Source: Xylogone sp. PMI_703 (lineage: Eukaryota; Ascomycota; Leotiomycetes). From it: a stretch of 64,000 nucleotides of DNA. Location of the stretch: the NCBI GenBank assembly GCA_021399445.1, contig JAJTUQ010000004.1:4402001-4466000 (forward strand). The letters run 5' to 3'. Under the pieces are notes generated by a model. It ran no database searches. It saw only the letters and a program-made list of their open reading frames with translations, and was not told the origin of the DNA. Shown here one piece after another: positions 11,405 through 21,649 of the stretch. A program made the position numbers and the translations under genes. How positions within the stretch are numbered: the first letter of the stretch is position 1; each line of letters begins with the position of its first letter.

Positions 11405-11866
11405 TCAAAGCTGTGAGTACACAACCGCCAAAAAAGAAGGCACAAAAGCCATTGTGATAAGTCCCACGGGATTACCAGGAAGGATTCCAACATCAGCCCG
11501 AATCTTGAATCCCAACACTGTGCCCTCTGTAAAATTCGTTGCAGCAGAATCGATAGCGATGGTCGTCAGGTTCCCACATTGTTCATTAAGTTGAGCGTCC
11601 ATCTGGAGCACTGGGAGTTGGGAAGCATCCTTGTCAAGGGTGCTGGCAGCCATGAAAGTACCCATAGGAGCAGAGCGCAGGAAAGCTGCGCGATATGTTG
11701 TGTTGGTGCTGATTGTTGTCAGGTTGGCTATGCGAGAATAAGTCGTACAAGACGTTGTGTCTGCACCGGCGCGCCGGTGGAGCACCAATCCTGACGCTAC
11801 AGGAGTGTAGAAAAGCGAAAGAAGGATAACGAGGGAGGTGAGGAGCGACACATTATGGAAGGCCAT
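11405..11866 (-). CDS. Small secreted protein of unknown family
   Basis: The protein is 153 residues long and intronless in this reading. I started at the ATG at 11866 because MAFHNVSLLTSLVILLSLFY begins a good signal peptide, with a likely cut after PVASG, followed by a possible Kex2-type RR site (LVLHRRAG). The mature part is rich in Thr, Ser and Asn, has several NxT sequons (NLTTI, NTTYR, NFTEG) and two cysteines (TSCTTY, EQCGN), so at most one disulfide. The C-terminus is hydrophobic and could be a GPI-anchoring tail or a buried strand. I recognise no domain. Small size, export signal and isolation fit an effector-like or cell-wall protein, but that is only a possibility. Confidence 0.65.
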   Translation of the reverse strand: MAFHNVSLLTSLVILLSLFYTPVASGLVLHRRAGADTTSCTTYSRIANLTTISTNTTYRAAFLRSAPMGTFMAASTLDKDASQLPVLQMDAQLNEQCGNLTTIAIDSAATNFTEGTVLGFKIRADVGILPGNPVGLITMAFVPSFLAVVYSQL

Positions 11867-12058
11867 TTTGAAATATAGGAAAATAAACAGAGTTGTCAAA
11901 TATGTGGCCTGCCACGTAAGAAGAGAATGTAATAAAGAGCGAAAAAATGAAGTAACCAACTCCCAGAGAAATGCAATTGAGAACAGAGAACAGAGAATAA
12001 AAGAGGACCAGGAAGACGAGAGAAAGTAAATACCAGTGATTTATCTTGGGATCAGACG

Positions 12059-12514
12059 ATGGCTCGGGCGTCCTCTAACCTAGAGCGTTGCCGCATCATC
12101 GGAAGTGTGACACTCTACGTCTCGGCCATCCAGGAGGCACTTGCTATAATTAATAAGGAGGCGAGATCCTCAGATAACGTGGCCTGGCCTGCCGGCCTTG
12201 CGGTGGGATCAAGCCTCCCGAGTGGGCATCTTGTGATGATGCACCTTCTTAACCATGAAATGGATGAAGTCACAGCAGGCTTTCTTTCTAGTGAGCGACA
12301 CCAAAAGTACCCGAAAGGATGCTTCTCATACACTCCAAGATTCCGTCTAATAAGTTGGTGGTGGGAGATGTCGCACCTTCTCCGTACAGACTATCTGAAA
12401 CATGAAAAGGTCCGAGATGAAGTTTCGGATGATGGAAAGTTGTGGCAGAAGCGGATCTGCGAGACGCAAGCAGATTGGCTCGTTTTAGGGTCGCTTCAGC
12501 CACACTCGCGCTGA
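12059..12514 (+). CDS. Doubtful hypothetical ORF, 151 residues
   Basis: An ATG-initiated open frame of 151 codons lies in a locally G+C-richer patch, and the opposite strand is also open over much of it. The deduced protein has no signal peptide or membrane span, is rich in Trp near its middle (ISWWWEMSHLL) and resembles no family I know. Frames open on both strands are often a base-composition effect, so it may not be a gene. No intron signals join it to neighbouring frames. Otherwise the 11867-13699 stretch holds nothing I can support. Confidence 0.2.
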   Translation: MARASSNLERCRIIGSVTLYVSAIQEALAIINKEARSSDNVAWPAGLAVGSSLPSGHLVMMHLLNHEMDEVTAGFLSSERHQKYPKGCFSYTPRFRLISWWWEMSHLLRTDYLKHEKVRDEVSDDGKLWQKRICETQADWLVLGSLQPHSR

Positions 12515-13699
12515 AGGATTACCCCTGCGAGCCTTGTTTCCTTTCTAAGTGTGCTATGGTAGCCCTCCCATACGTAGCTACTTAAAGAGGTATATATCCA
12601 TCGATAGACTTAAAATTTCTTGGTCTTATTATTGTGCACTGGTACAGTCTCCCTGGGCTGCTGAATTTGGATGCACCTTCCAAGCTATCATGATCGCGTT
12701 TACTGTTTTTAGCCATTATACACGAGTCGCAGTAACGGTTTAACCACCTGGCAACTCAAGTAGAGTATATGAGTCGTGGACAAAATAGAGCGTTATAATG
12801 GATTCAAACACGAGAATTACTAGGAGAGTGCTGAGCTACTAAGAAGAAGAACAAATTTGATGATTGATAGTTCGGAGATATAAGTAGATAGCTGTCGTGT
12901 TGTTCTGTCCATAAAGACAATGCAACCCATCAAATCCCCTCTCAAGGTGAAAATCATAAGACATAACTAAAATAAGAAAATATGATGATTCAGGATAACT
13001 CAGACAAACGTTCTTGACCTGCTGGTGCCAAGTCCATTTCTACTGCTCCTACCTTGGCTAACTAATTCTGCGTCCTGAACAGTTGGTTATTAATCGGATG
13101 AATCGTGCTCAGGGATCCGCTTCTGGCTCTTATGATTGCCCTACCATCAATCTTTATATGTTTTATTATGCCGTAGTGCCACATGTTCAATCGGCAGACA
13201 CAGACATTTCTTTGTGTTGTATGAGCTTTGACCTGCTACCTCCATTAAAGCCAGAGTTTCCCTATATAGTGTCTTTGACTGTTGATTTAGCAATGGTAAC
13301 AACCTTCTGGGGGCTATACGAGAGGTTGAATAAAGCTAAGTTTATCTTCGAACAGAGTATGTAGTTTTACTAATTAGCGTTTAGAAAGGTTGTTTTATTT
13401 GTTACGACAAGGGATGTTTTTCTGTACAAAATTACTAAGGAGTGCAAATTTCAATGCGGAACCTCGTGCTTCTTACAGCTGCTCATATTAGACCATTTGT
13501 TCTACATATTTCTCAAGAGAGGCTGACAAATCGCAATGTTACAAAGCAAGCTAGATTGCGTGTGAGGGGTAACGATGGCGATATTCGGGCATGATGTGTA
13601 ATCACGAGCTTACTAGCACCAAGAAACATATAATGACCTTCTCTTTCTGCCTTTTTAATTACCCCTGAATTGCTCCTCATACTCATATATCTGAACAAA

Positions 13700-14579
13700 A
13701 TGGTGGTCTCTGACAAATTCTACGCTATCGTTGCCGGGGTTGGCCCTGGAACCGGGAGGGCAGTAGCTGTCCGCTTCTCCGAAGCTTATCCAGTTGTCCT
13801 GCTTGCTCGCTCCCCAGCCAGCTACAACGATGTCGTTGCCGAGATCAACAAGGGAGGCAGGAAGGCAATTGGAATTACTGCTGATGCAACGGATGAGTCT
13901 TCCCTTAAATCGGCGTTCGAAACAATCAAGAAGGAGTTCCCCGGGTTAAAGCTAGCCGCGGCGATCTATAACGTTCGACCGAACTCAAGAGGAAGCCGTA
14001 AGCCATTTTTGGAACTGACTGCTGAGGATCTGGATGTCAGCTTGAAAGGCAACATGTATGTTCCAATTAATGTAATACTCGCCCCATTGTCCTGGTACAT
14101 ATCTGACGAACGTTCTCTACTCTAGTCACGGCCTCTTCAACTTTGGTCAGAGCGTAGTGCCTCGACTACTTGAATCGGTCGCGAGTTCTCCTAACCCACC
14201 AACTCTAATAGTAACAGGGGCAACGGCATCTATCAGGGGATCAAAGTTATGGTCTGTTATCGCCGCAGGCAAGTCTGGCCAGCGTATCCTGGCGCAATCT
14301 CTAGCAAGAGAATTTGGCCCGCAGGGAGTTCACGTCGCTCACGCCATCATCGATGGCGGCATTGATGTACCTGATGCCTCGCATTATCCGCGCAACGAAG
14401 GCACTCCAGAAGGCAAAATAAGTCCTTATGCCGTAAGTTAACGTAGCTAGCCATCTGCGTTTGACATTGGAATGTTAACCTATTACCAGATTGCCGAGAG
14501 CTACTGGTTCTTACATACCCAACATAATTCAGCTTTCACTCAGGAAATAGATATAAGGCCTGACGTTGAGAAGTTTTAA
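13700..14579 (+). CDS. Atypical short-chain dehydrogenase/reductase (SDR)
   Basis: This is a cytosolic NAD(P)-binding Rossmann oxidoreductase of 250 residues. Exons 13700-14055, 14126-14432 and 14490-14579 join in consistent phase with introns of 70 and 57 bp. The nucleotide-binding turn is GVGPGTGRAVAVRF near residue 10, a variant of the usual TGxxxGxG. The later part reads LIVTGATASIRGSK...AAGKSGQRILAQSLAREFGP, then HVAHAIIDGGIDVPD. The Lys of the YxxxK pair is kept (AGKSGQR) but the Tyr position is not Tyr, as in a fungal subgroup of SDRs whose reaction is unclear. Loss of the catalytic Tyr makes classical carbonyl reduction doubtful. The start fits the family: only ten residues precede the glycine-rich turn. 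Confidence 0.88.
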
Positions 14580-15123
14580 GTGGTCATGTACCTAATAAAT
14601 TATCAAGGTAGCTTTTAATGATACGCCTCTGCTACTCCAAGTCTAGTTCTCCTTTAAACAAGGGTTGGAGCTCATACGAAAGAAAAGGAGAGCTTTTGAT
14701 TAATAGATTGATCGTGCCTTATAGGAACGGGATGGTGAGGTTGGATGCGCTTCTCTAAATATGCGCTCAAGGTGAGATATTTTCCATTTTTTAACATTGT
14801 ACGTGCTTATGTACTCTCACTTTTGCTCAAAGAACTAAATATGTCCCTTTTGAGTGTGGCCGCAATACCGGCATAGAACCAGGGAAATGAAGCCATACCA
14901 ACAGCTAAGTAGGATAAGGCCGTGATAGTTATCCTTTATCTATCCTAGGTTCACAGTTCCATTACTAAATAAACCTTGGTAGGTGTACTTATTGATAATA
15001 CAAGCTTAGTAGCATATTCCGGTGGGCATTGCATTATTCTTTTACACGACTTTCAATGGTTACAGTATTCCTTGGACTTTAAGCATAATATGGAATATTG
15101 TGCATTATGTACTGGACCTCGTG

Positions 15124-15738
15124 CTAGTCTCTTACTCCGCAGACCTTAAATGCTTCAAGAATAGTATGCTCTACTTCTCGTGATGTGAATTTTAGTTCCA
15201 CATCTCCGGCCCTCTTTGCCTTCACTTCCTGCTCACTAGCCCATATAAATCTTTGATGTTCAGACTTATTTAATTTCACATCCGGTGGCCCTTCTATTCC
15301 CTGATCCATCTTGACTTGTACCAAAAAACTAAATTTACAAAGTAGCTTACCCGACCCACCAAGAGTGAAATGCGGCTTCCCAATCAGTGGTCCAATACTG
15401 CGCGCATTAAGCCCAGTCTCTTCCCACAACTCGCGTGCTGCAGCATGTAAGATGCTTCTATCGTCGTCCTCGCAGCCACCACCAGGGAACTCCCAGAGTC
15501 CCGGGCGGGTACCACTTTGGGAGCGTTGGACAAGTAGAATGCGCGGACATGTAGGGTTAGAGTGTTCGAAAACGAGGGCACTTGCTGCCGTATATTTGCA
15601 TTTGATGCCCGGATAGTTGGATAAATAGGCTTGAGGAGCAGTGGTGATGGAATCGGCTGTGCTGAAGGAGGAGACCGAAGGATGGCTTGTGAAATTAAAA
15701 GCTTGTTGTTGGATGCCGTCTGGTGCAATTTGCGACAT
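15124..15738 (-). CDS. Nudix hydrolase family protein
   Basis: An intronless frame of 204 residues from the ATG at 15738. The frame stays open to an ATG at 15891, but the extra N-terminus has no family character, so I prefer the inner start (MSQIAPDG). The domain begins at KYTAASALVFEH and carries the Nudix box GCEDDDRSILHAAARELWEE followed by TGL. The catalytic REL-x-EE-x-GL core is intact, while the first Glu of the box (G-x5-E) is Arg. The family hydrolyses nucleoside diphosphates linked to other groups. The C-terminal part (HQRFIWASEQEV) is the usual strand-helix end of the fold. The specific substrate is unknown. Confidence 0.85.
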   Translation of the reverse strand: MSQIAPDGIQQQAFNFTSHPSVSSFSTADSITTAPQAYLSNYPGIKCKYTAASALVFEHSNPTCPRILLVQRSQSGTRPGLWEFPGGGCEDDDRSILHAAARELWEETGLNARSIGPLIGKPHFTLGGSGKLLCKFSFLVQVKMDQGIEGPPDVKLNKSEHQRFIWASEQEVKAKRAGDVELKFTSREVEHTILEAFKVCGVRD

Positions 15739-17027
15739 GGTGTGCCTGGAATAAGTGGAATCTATGCAAATGGGTTCCAAAAGCAAGTCCAGCTCGCTCT
15801 TTCTTTGCACGCGTAGCAATATACGCTCTAGAAACCTAGATGAATGTAAAAAGTTTAAGCGAACCGAGGGGCATGCGTAGTGTCCTGGCACAGGAAACTA
15901 TATAGTGGGGGAAGGTTGATAATGACGGCTTAGCCATCACATAGCCATAAAGACGGGGATTCCGACCTATATCAGTGAGTCGGAGATCAATTGGTACATC
16001 ATCTTGGCATAGTTATCGATATGTACTGCTGCATCACTCTAACATCACTATAAATCTGTGGCCGTGATTCACAGGCAGCTGTAAAGACTGCCAAGTTCAT
16101 GCTGTCAACTGGCCTTTTAGACAAGTTCTGACATTACGAGAAAAAATAACAGATTGACCAACAAACAGAAGCATATAACTACTAGATGAAACTAGAATGT
16201 ACGTAAACAGCACAGTACTAGGTCGTTATGGCTTTCAGAACAAAGTAAGCACTCACCAGACACGACAAAGGGAATTATGGGTTATATTTTTTAGGTATAT
16301 GACATATGACAGCATAATCACAGAGCCCCCTTTATATAACTATGTTTTGATTAGTTGTTTCTTATTAAGATAGAGCTTGTCATCTGCTGGAGTTTATGTA
16401 CCTGCTCAGAAATTTGCTCATAAGATCAACTGCAATAGAGATGTCTTTACATAGGGCTTGGATACGGGACCTCTTTCCCAAGAAAGAGCTGTTTGTAGAT
16501 GCAGCGTTCCGGCTATAACTTGGCCTTGCCCTACAAAATCATGACTGTCAGAGGGGCCGGTTGTATGGGAGCGAAGGAAGGCCAAGATACGATTAAAGGT
16601 TTGCAACTACGGGTGCGGCGGGGAAACAATATAGCGTGTATATTGACAACTGCACTCAAAGATAGCAAATTGGCATCTGACTCTCCAATCCTGTGGGAGC
16701 TGCTCTATTTATAGTCGTAGCTCCACTAGTAGCCAAGTCCTTACTCCAGCAGCAATCCAGCAGCAATCCAAGGACATATCACGAGATCATCTGTACTATT
16801 GCAATTTCAATATATACTATAATCATAAGAGAAATTCAATTCTCATTCATATCGAGATATTGATATTGATATTGATAATGCAAAGTGAATTAGATTCATG
16901 TAAGACCGGGGGCGGCAGTTGATGCAAGCCCCGCGTTCGGTTCTCACGCTTTGTCAATATCGCACAATGACTCAGAATAATTTAACTCATTATATCCTAC
17001 AAAATATTGGAGAAAATGCCTGTTCAT
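15739..17027. other. Intergenic stretch with small simple repeats
   Basis: No gene is visible. An 11-bp unit CCAGCAGCAAT is repeated twice in tandem at 16746-16767, and a short (GATATT) run lies near 16855-16878. The small open frames at 16418-16714 overlap each other on opposite strands and show no motif. Confidence 0.45.
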
Positions 17028-18651
17028 TTAGACACTTTCAATCTGCACTGCTCCTCCTTCCTTGATCTCATCCATATGCTTTCCAACAATTTCTTTGGCA
17101 CGCTCTGACGACACACACTGGTACTTGGGGAACTCGCGTCTTGGAACGCGGTTCTGGAACATCTCGTCGAGCTCTTCGAGAGAACGTCCCTTCATCTCAG
17201 GAATGAAGAAGAAGAATACAACTAGACAAGGGTTAGTCATCTACATTTTGGTTTCTTCTAGAGATTTCTAATGTTTGTGGAAACTTACTTAGACAAATCA
17301 AGTTGGAACCAGCCCAGATGTATCCATACTTGGGACCCCAGTTAAGATCGTTAGAGTTGAGGAAATATGGAGTGCAGTACGAAATCAACCAGTTGAAAAA
17401 GTAGTTGACGCCGGTAGAAAGACCCATGGTCAAAACACGCAGACGAGAGCTGACGAGCTCACCAGCAACTGGCCAGCTGACTGTTCCCTGGAATCCGTTG
17501 TAGAAGAAGTTGAACATGAGGGAGAAGCCAACCAAGGCACGTCCGGCTGATTTAGAGTGTGGTGCGACAGTATAAGCAACGGCGATGGCTAGCATACAAG
17601 CTCCGCAACCAGCAGAACCAATCATCAACATAGGTCTACGGCCGAAAACTTTCTGAGTGAGGAACATGCCGAAGACGGCACCGACGAGACCCATGACATT
17701 GCTGAGAATAGAAGCCTGGAAGGGATTGGCAATATCAGCCATCTGGAAGAAGAAGGTTCCGTAGGAGATGATGAACCAGATTCCGGATGCGGCATGAGAG
17801 GCAATGGCAATAACACAAAGCAGGGTTCTTCTGAGATCAGTGCCCTTGAACATGTCCAAGATGGAGGCTGAGGAAGAGAGTTCCTTCTCCTCTTCAATAC
17901 CACGCTGCATCTCAACAAATTCTTCATCTAAGAGTTCAGGAGACAATGTTCCTGCTCTAAGGCGCTCAAGCGAACGGCGAGCCTCTGTTTCACGCCCCTG
18001 GAGAAGTAACCAACGTGGTGATTCGGGGACGAAGATGGTGAAAATAGCAAGAAGAGTGGGTATAGCGAAAAGTGCCGCGAGTGGAATCTGGTAACAAAGC
18101 TTGTTAAGACGGGTCTTGGTGTAGTTGTCCGATATAGAGCCGAGCAGACTGCCAATGTTCACCCAGAAACCGAAGAAGGAAACCAGAACACCTCGAAGAT
18201 GTGGTGGGGAGGCCTCGACGGCGTAGATATTGGAGAAGGTGATGAAGAAACCATTGGATAGACCAAGGATGATTCTTCCTGCATAGAGACCACCGAGACT
18301 AGTTGTGCTGACTTGGACAGCGCAAGCAACTATAGAGACAACGCATGCTGCCCAAATAGCCGGTCTTCGTCCGAATCTGGAGGCGAAAGGACCAGTGAGG
18401 ATGGTACCGATGATTGTGCCGACATTGAGGAAAGAGCTGATGAGTTGCTGGGGCTTGGTGTGAATGTTGTATCCCGACGGTCTCGTAGGGTCTTTGTAAC
18501 CAAAGACCTGCAAAAAACCGGTCATAGCTTGGAAACCCGCAACAGCACCGGTATCAAAGCCATACTGCAAGTTGGCCATGGAAACGACGGCGCAGATGAC
18601 GAGACATTTCCAATTCGCCAAAAGAGGCGTGTTACGATCGTTGCTGATCAT
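17028..18651 (-). CDS. MFS sugar transporter (hexose/maltose permease type)
   Basis: This is a plasma-membrane proton-linked sugar importer of the fungal sugar porter family, 518 residues with twelve predicted helices. Exon 1 is 17289-18651 and exon 2 is 17028-17221; the 67 bp intron splits the last loop just before the PEMKGRSLEELDEMF signature. Other signatures are FGYKDP in the first extracellular loop, ASRFGRRPAIW between helices 2 and 3, PHLRGVLVSFFGFWVNIGS, and PESPRWLLLQGRETEA after helix 6. I start at MISNDRNTPLLANWK, 18651; the frame remains open upstream to 18783 but that part is proline-rich and unlike the family. A TATATAG-like motif lies around 18795-18800 upstream of the ATG. 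The transported sugar cannot be assigned. Confidence 0.93.
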
Positions 18652-21132
18652 CGTGGCGGCTAGGGAAGTGAGAACCCTTTGTGAATTGTCGAGCCCAGAT
18701 GCAGAGTCGGTGGGTTGAGGGAGACAAGGGCGAGGTCTGGGGAGATCTACAGGGACGGGAAGGAAAGAAGGAGGATGCTGCACGAGGATGGGGACTATAT
18801 ACTAGAGCCCCAACAACAGCACAGGGCAAACGCGTACAACATGGGATTGGAGTGGATTAAGCCTTGGCGCCAGAAAAAGTGAGATTTTACTCCAGATCAC
18901 AGACCCCTCAGCAAGACTACGGCAATGCGACTCTTTTCCCGCCTTGGTCTGGGGCAAGACCGGGAAGGTGAGCTTGGAGGAAGCTAGACATGGGGTTGAT
19001 GGATATCCAGCTGCCCCGAATTTTGCTAGCTGCAGGCCCCTTTTAAGCTCTCCATGCTACCTGTTGCCGCTTGGGCCACGTTCCAACCCAGTAGAAGTGG
19101 GAAAGCGGACGAAGGGCCATCCTACAAACAATAGAACAAAGCCGGAACGGGTTCTAAATAGCAACATTATTCAGAGACTGAAATTCAAGATGAGAGTATA
19201 CTGCCGTTGAGGGTGGGATTGGTGTTACCTATAGCATGAATGAGTACAGCACACCTTGCTTCTGTCGGCCGGGTGCCGAGAGCAGAGAGCCAATTGGGGA
19301 TGCGAACAGACCAACGGTTACTTTGTACGCAGGGAGGAACCGAACGGATGGCCACGATGCGCAGGCAAAAATACAATGGTAGATCCACATGGACACTTGC
19401 AATGTACGGTATGCACTACTGGGTCAGCCACAAGCCTACCAGTACTTCACGTGAGTGTACGAGCTATTCAGGCGGGCCTAGGTTCTCCACTTGAGATAGC
19501 GAGAGAGAAAAGGCATCTCCATGACTGTGCTTTTGGTGGAATGCGCACTACAGAGCTGCCGCCAGCCACGTGGTATACATGTTCCGGGCTCATGCAAAGC
19601 AAACGGTACACTGGAATGATGCGCGTGAGAATCGGATCGATACCGTTGCGCAATTCTTACAGTTAGGATACCGCGCATTCTAGTACTGTACATACCTTGT
19701 ACTGTCCTGGGATGCTGCGCGACATCCAATTCAGGGCAGAAATGAAAAGGGAAAATGATTTCACTTCACCGCCGAGACCGCTTAATTTGCTGGACTAAGA
19801 GACGCCAAGGTCGACAAGCCGCCCTTGCTATCGAGCTGGTGGATCAGGCTGAGCGCAAAGGGTGCTTTATCGCAATCAATCATACACAAGTTGCGACGGG
19901 TATGATGGACCGTATGAAGGAACGTATGTTGCGGTAGAACTAACAAAATGAAGGAGTGAGTGTTGTAGGCCAAGATATCTCAGGCGTTGCCAGCAGCCAC
20001 CGATAGCAACCATCGATCGATCGAAGCCATTAAATGGGGTAATTGGAGGTGGTCAGCACTTAAGGAGAGAGATCTGTTGGCTGCGTGCATTGCTAGACGT
20101 GGATAGATTCTGAGTTGGGATGCAGTCCTCTGTGCCCTTGCCACAACAAAAGTGGGATAAGAGCAGGCTGAATTATTGAGAATGACAACACTGGATGTGG
20201 ATGCGACCCCGTACCCCATGGGATGAGACCCCAAAGGCCCCATATGCCCCACGTGAGCAAAGAACAGAAGGATGAGGGTGAAATAATGGGGATGGGATAG
20301 GAATGAAAGGGAAGTGGATTTCCGGCTTGGGCTTCTCTGGATGCTTCAGAATGGTTCTGGCTGAACATATTAGTTGGTGGCTAATCCTGAAATTGGGAGC
20401 CTCTCTGGGTGTCGGCAGTTGGGGAGGGCGCATTTGCCGTGGGTTGAGGGCGGTAGATGAGTCCTGCATTCTGCTCACGTACGGCACTGAGGACGCCCAG
20501 ACGCGCCTAAATAGCCAAAAAGGCAAGAACTTGAAGCCAATAATACCAGCCGCAAATCATTGTGACCCGGTGCCGGCCATCCGAAAGCGCCTTTGGCATC
20601 TCCTCGGATCCATCCGTCTTGGGGCTAAGGCCCGACTAGACTTGGGGAAGCTTGCTCACACCTCCACCCAAGACTTTTGACATTACGGTACCAGTACATG
20701 TCATGAATATATAAAAATATCCCACATCGAGCACAACTACTGGTACTGTAAAACGCGTTCTCGACCACTCTGCCGGTGTCATGCGGGGATCCCAGTCGGG
20801 GAATGCCCACGTTTTTTGCAGGCACTGGCTGAGCTCTGTCTCGGAACTCCCTGCTTACCCGAATGACCCGCCAGTCTGGGAGAAGTCACCAACGGAGCAC
20901 GGAGATCATGTAATACGGTACGTTACGAATTTCTAGAAGGGCTGGTTGAAGCCTGAGGTGCTGCAGAAGTGCAACCGATTACTGTGGAACGGCACACTCC
21001 ACCGTTGTACCTATTTTTAAGCCTCAGGCATAAACAAAATATGGCCTCGGAAAATAGATCCCCCGCGGTGCGCGACGTCTTCCAGCACACGTAATAAACC
21101 ACTTTGAACAATTTCTCATCTGCCACAGCTTC
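18652..21132. other. Long intergenic stretch (2.5 kb), no supported gene
   Basis: Many overlapping open frames occur on both strands, which reflects a G+C-richer composition rather than genes; none shows a domain, signal peptide or joinable exon. The proximal part must contain the sugar transporter promoter. It includes the imperfect inverted repeat listed at 20683-20751. Confidence 0.5.
20683..20751. repeat. Imperfect inverted repeat, 14-bp arms
   Basis: TTACGGTACCAGTA at 20683-20696 is matched in inverse orientation by TACTGGTACTGTAA at 20738-20751, 13 of 14 positions, around a 41-base A+T-rich centre. It lies outside any gene. It could be a small foldback element or a transcript-end hairpin; the sequence alone does not decide. 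Confidence 0.6.
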
Positions 21133-21549
21133 ATGGCGGAACAGTCGCTATTGGAGATTCTCGAAAGCCATCCTATAGGAGATGGGTTTCGAGCTCTTCG
21201 TGCTTCGTTTGATTTAATTTGTAAAGACAATGACATCCCCTGCTCTTCCTACTGCTCCATTGCCACTGCTGCCGAGACCACGTTCCCAACAACTGCTCCC
21301 CCAAGTGCTACTCCAACCATTACCGCTATTTCTGACCTTCCACCTTGCGGTCAGACGTGTATGAGTAACATGATTGGGCAGTATTCTACCTTGGGATGTG
21401 CCTCGCCTCAGCCTACCTGTTTGTGTCAGAACGTGAACTTTGGCTATGGCATTCGAGATTGTGCAAATGGTGCTTGCGGGACGGCAGTTGGCAGTACCGT
21501 TATTTCCTTCGGATTGTCCTATTGTTCCTCGGCGACTGCCGCTGCCTAG
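21133..21549 (+). CDS. CFEM-domain protein, N-terminus uncertain
   Basis: The C-terminal 70 residues form a CFEM domain, a fungal eight-cysteine fold that often binds heme or sits on the cell surface. All eight cysteines are present in the expected order: CGQTC, GCASPQPTCLC, RDCANGAC and SYC. Before it lies a Thr/Pro/Ala/Ser linker (TTFPTTAPPSATPTITAIS). The frame shown starts at the ATG at 21133 and gives 138 residues, but its N-terminus (MAEQSLLEILESHPIG) is not a signal peptide, which is odd for this family. A true signal exon may lie upstream beyond an intron I could not place, or the gene may have lost it. The protein ends directly after the domain with no GPI tail. Confidence 0.7.
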   Translation: MAEQSLLEILESHPIGDGFRALRASFDLICKDNDIPCSSYCSIATAAETTFPTTAPPSATPTITAISDLPPCGQTCMSNMIGQYSTLGCASPQPTCLCQNVNFGYGIRDCANGACGTAVGSTVISFGLSYCSSATAAA

Positions 21550-21649
21550 ATGGACCAGTACGTAAGGTGTTGTATTTAGCTTTTGTGTAATTATAAATAT
21601 ATATATTGTGGAACACGACCTTACCCAAGGCTCACAATATTTTCATTGG

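Noticed and set aside
12059..12514. Confident small gene
   Set aside because: The opposite strand is open too and no domain, signal or exon structure supports it; kept only as a low-confidence entry.
18944..20680. Cluster of small genes in overlapping open frames
   Set aside because: Frames overlap on both strands, have no motifs and fit a locally G+C-rich composition.
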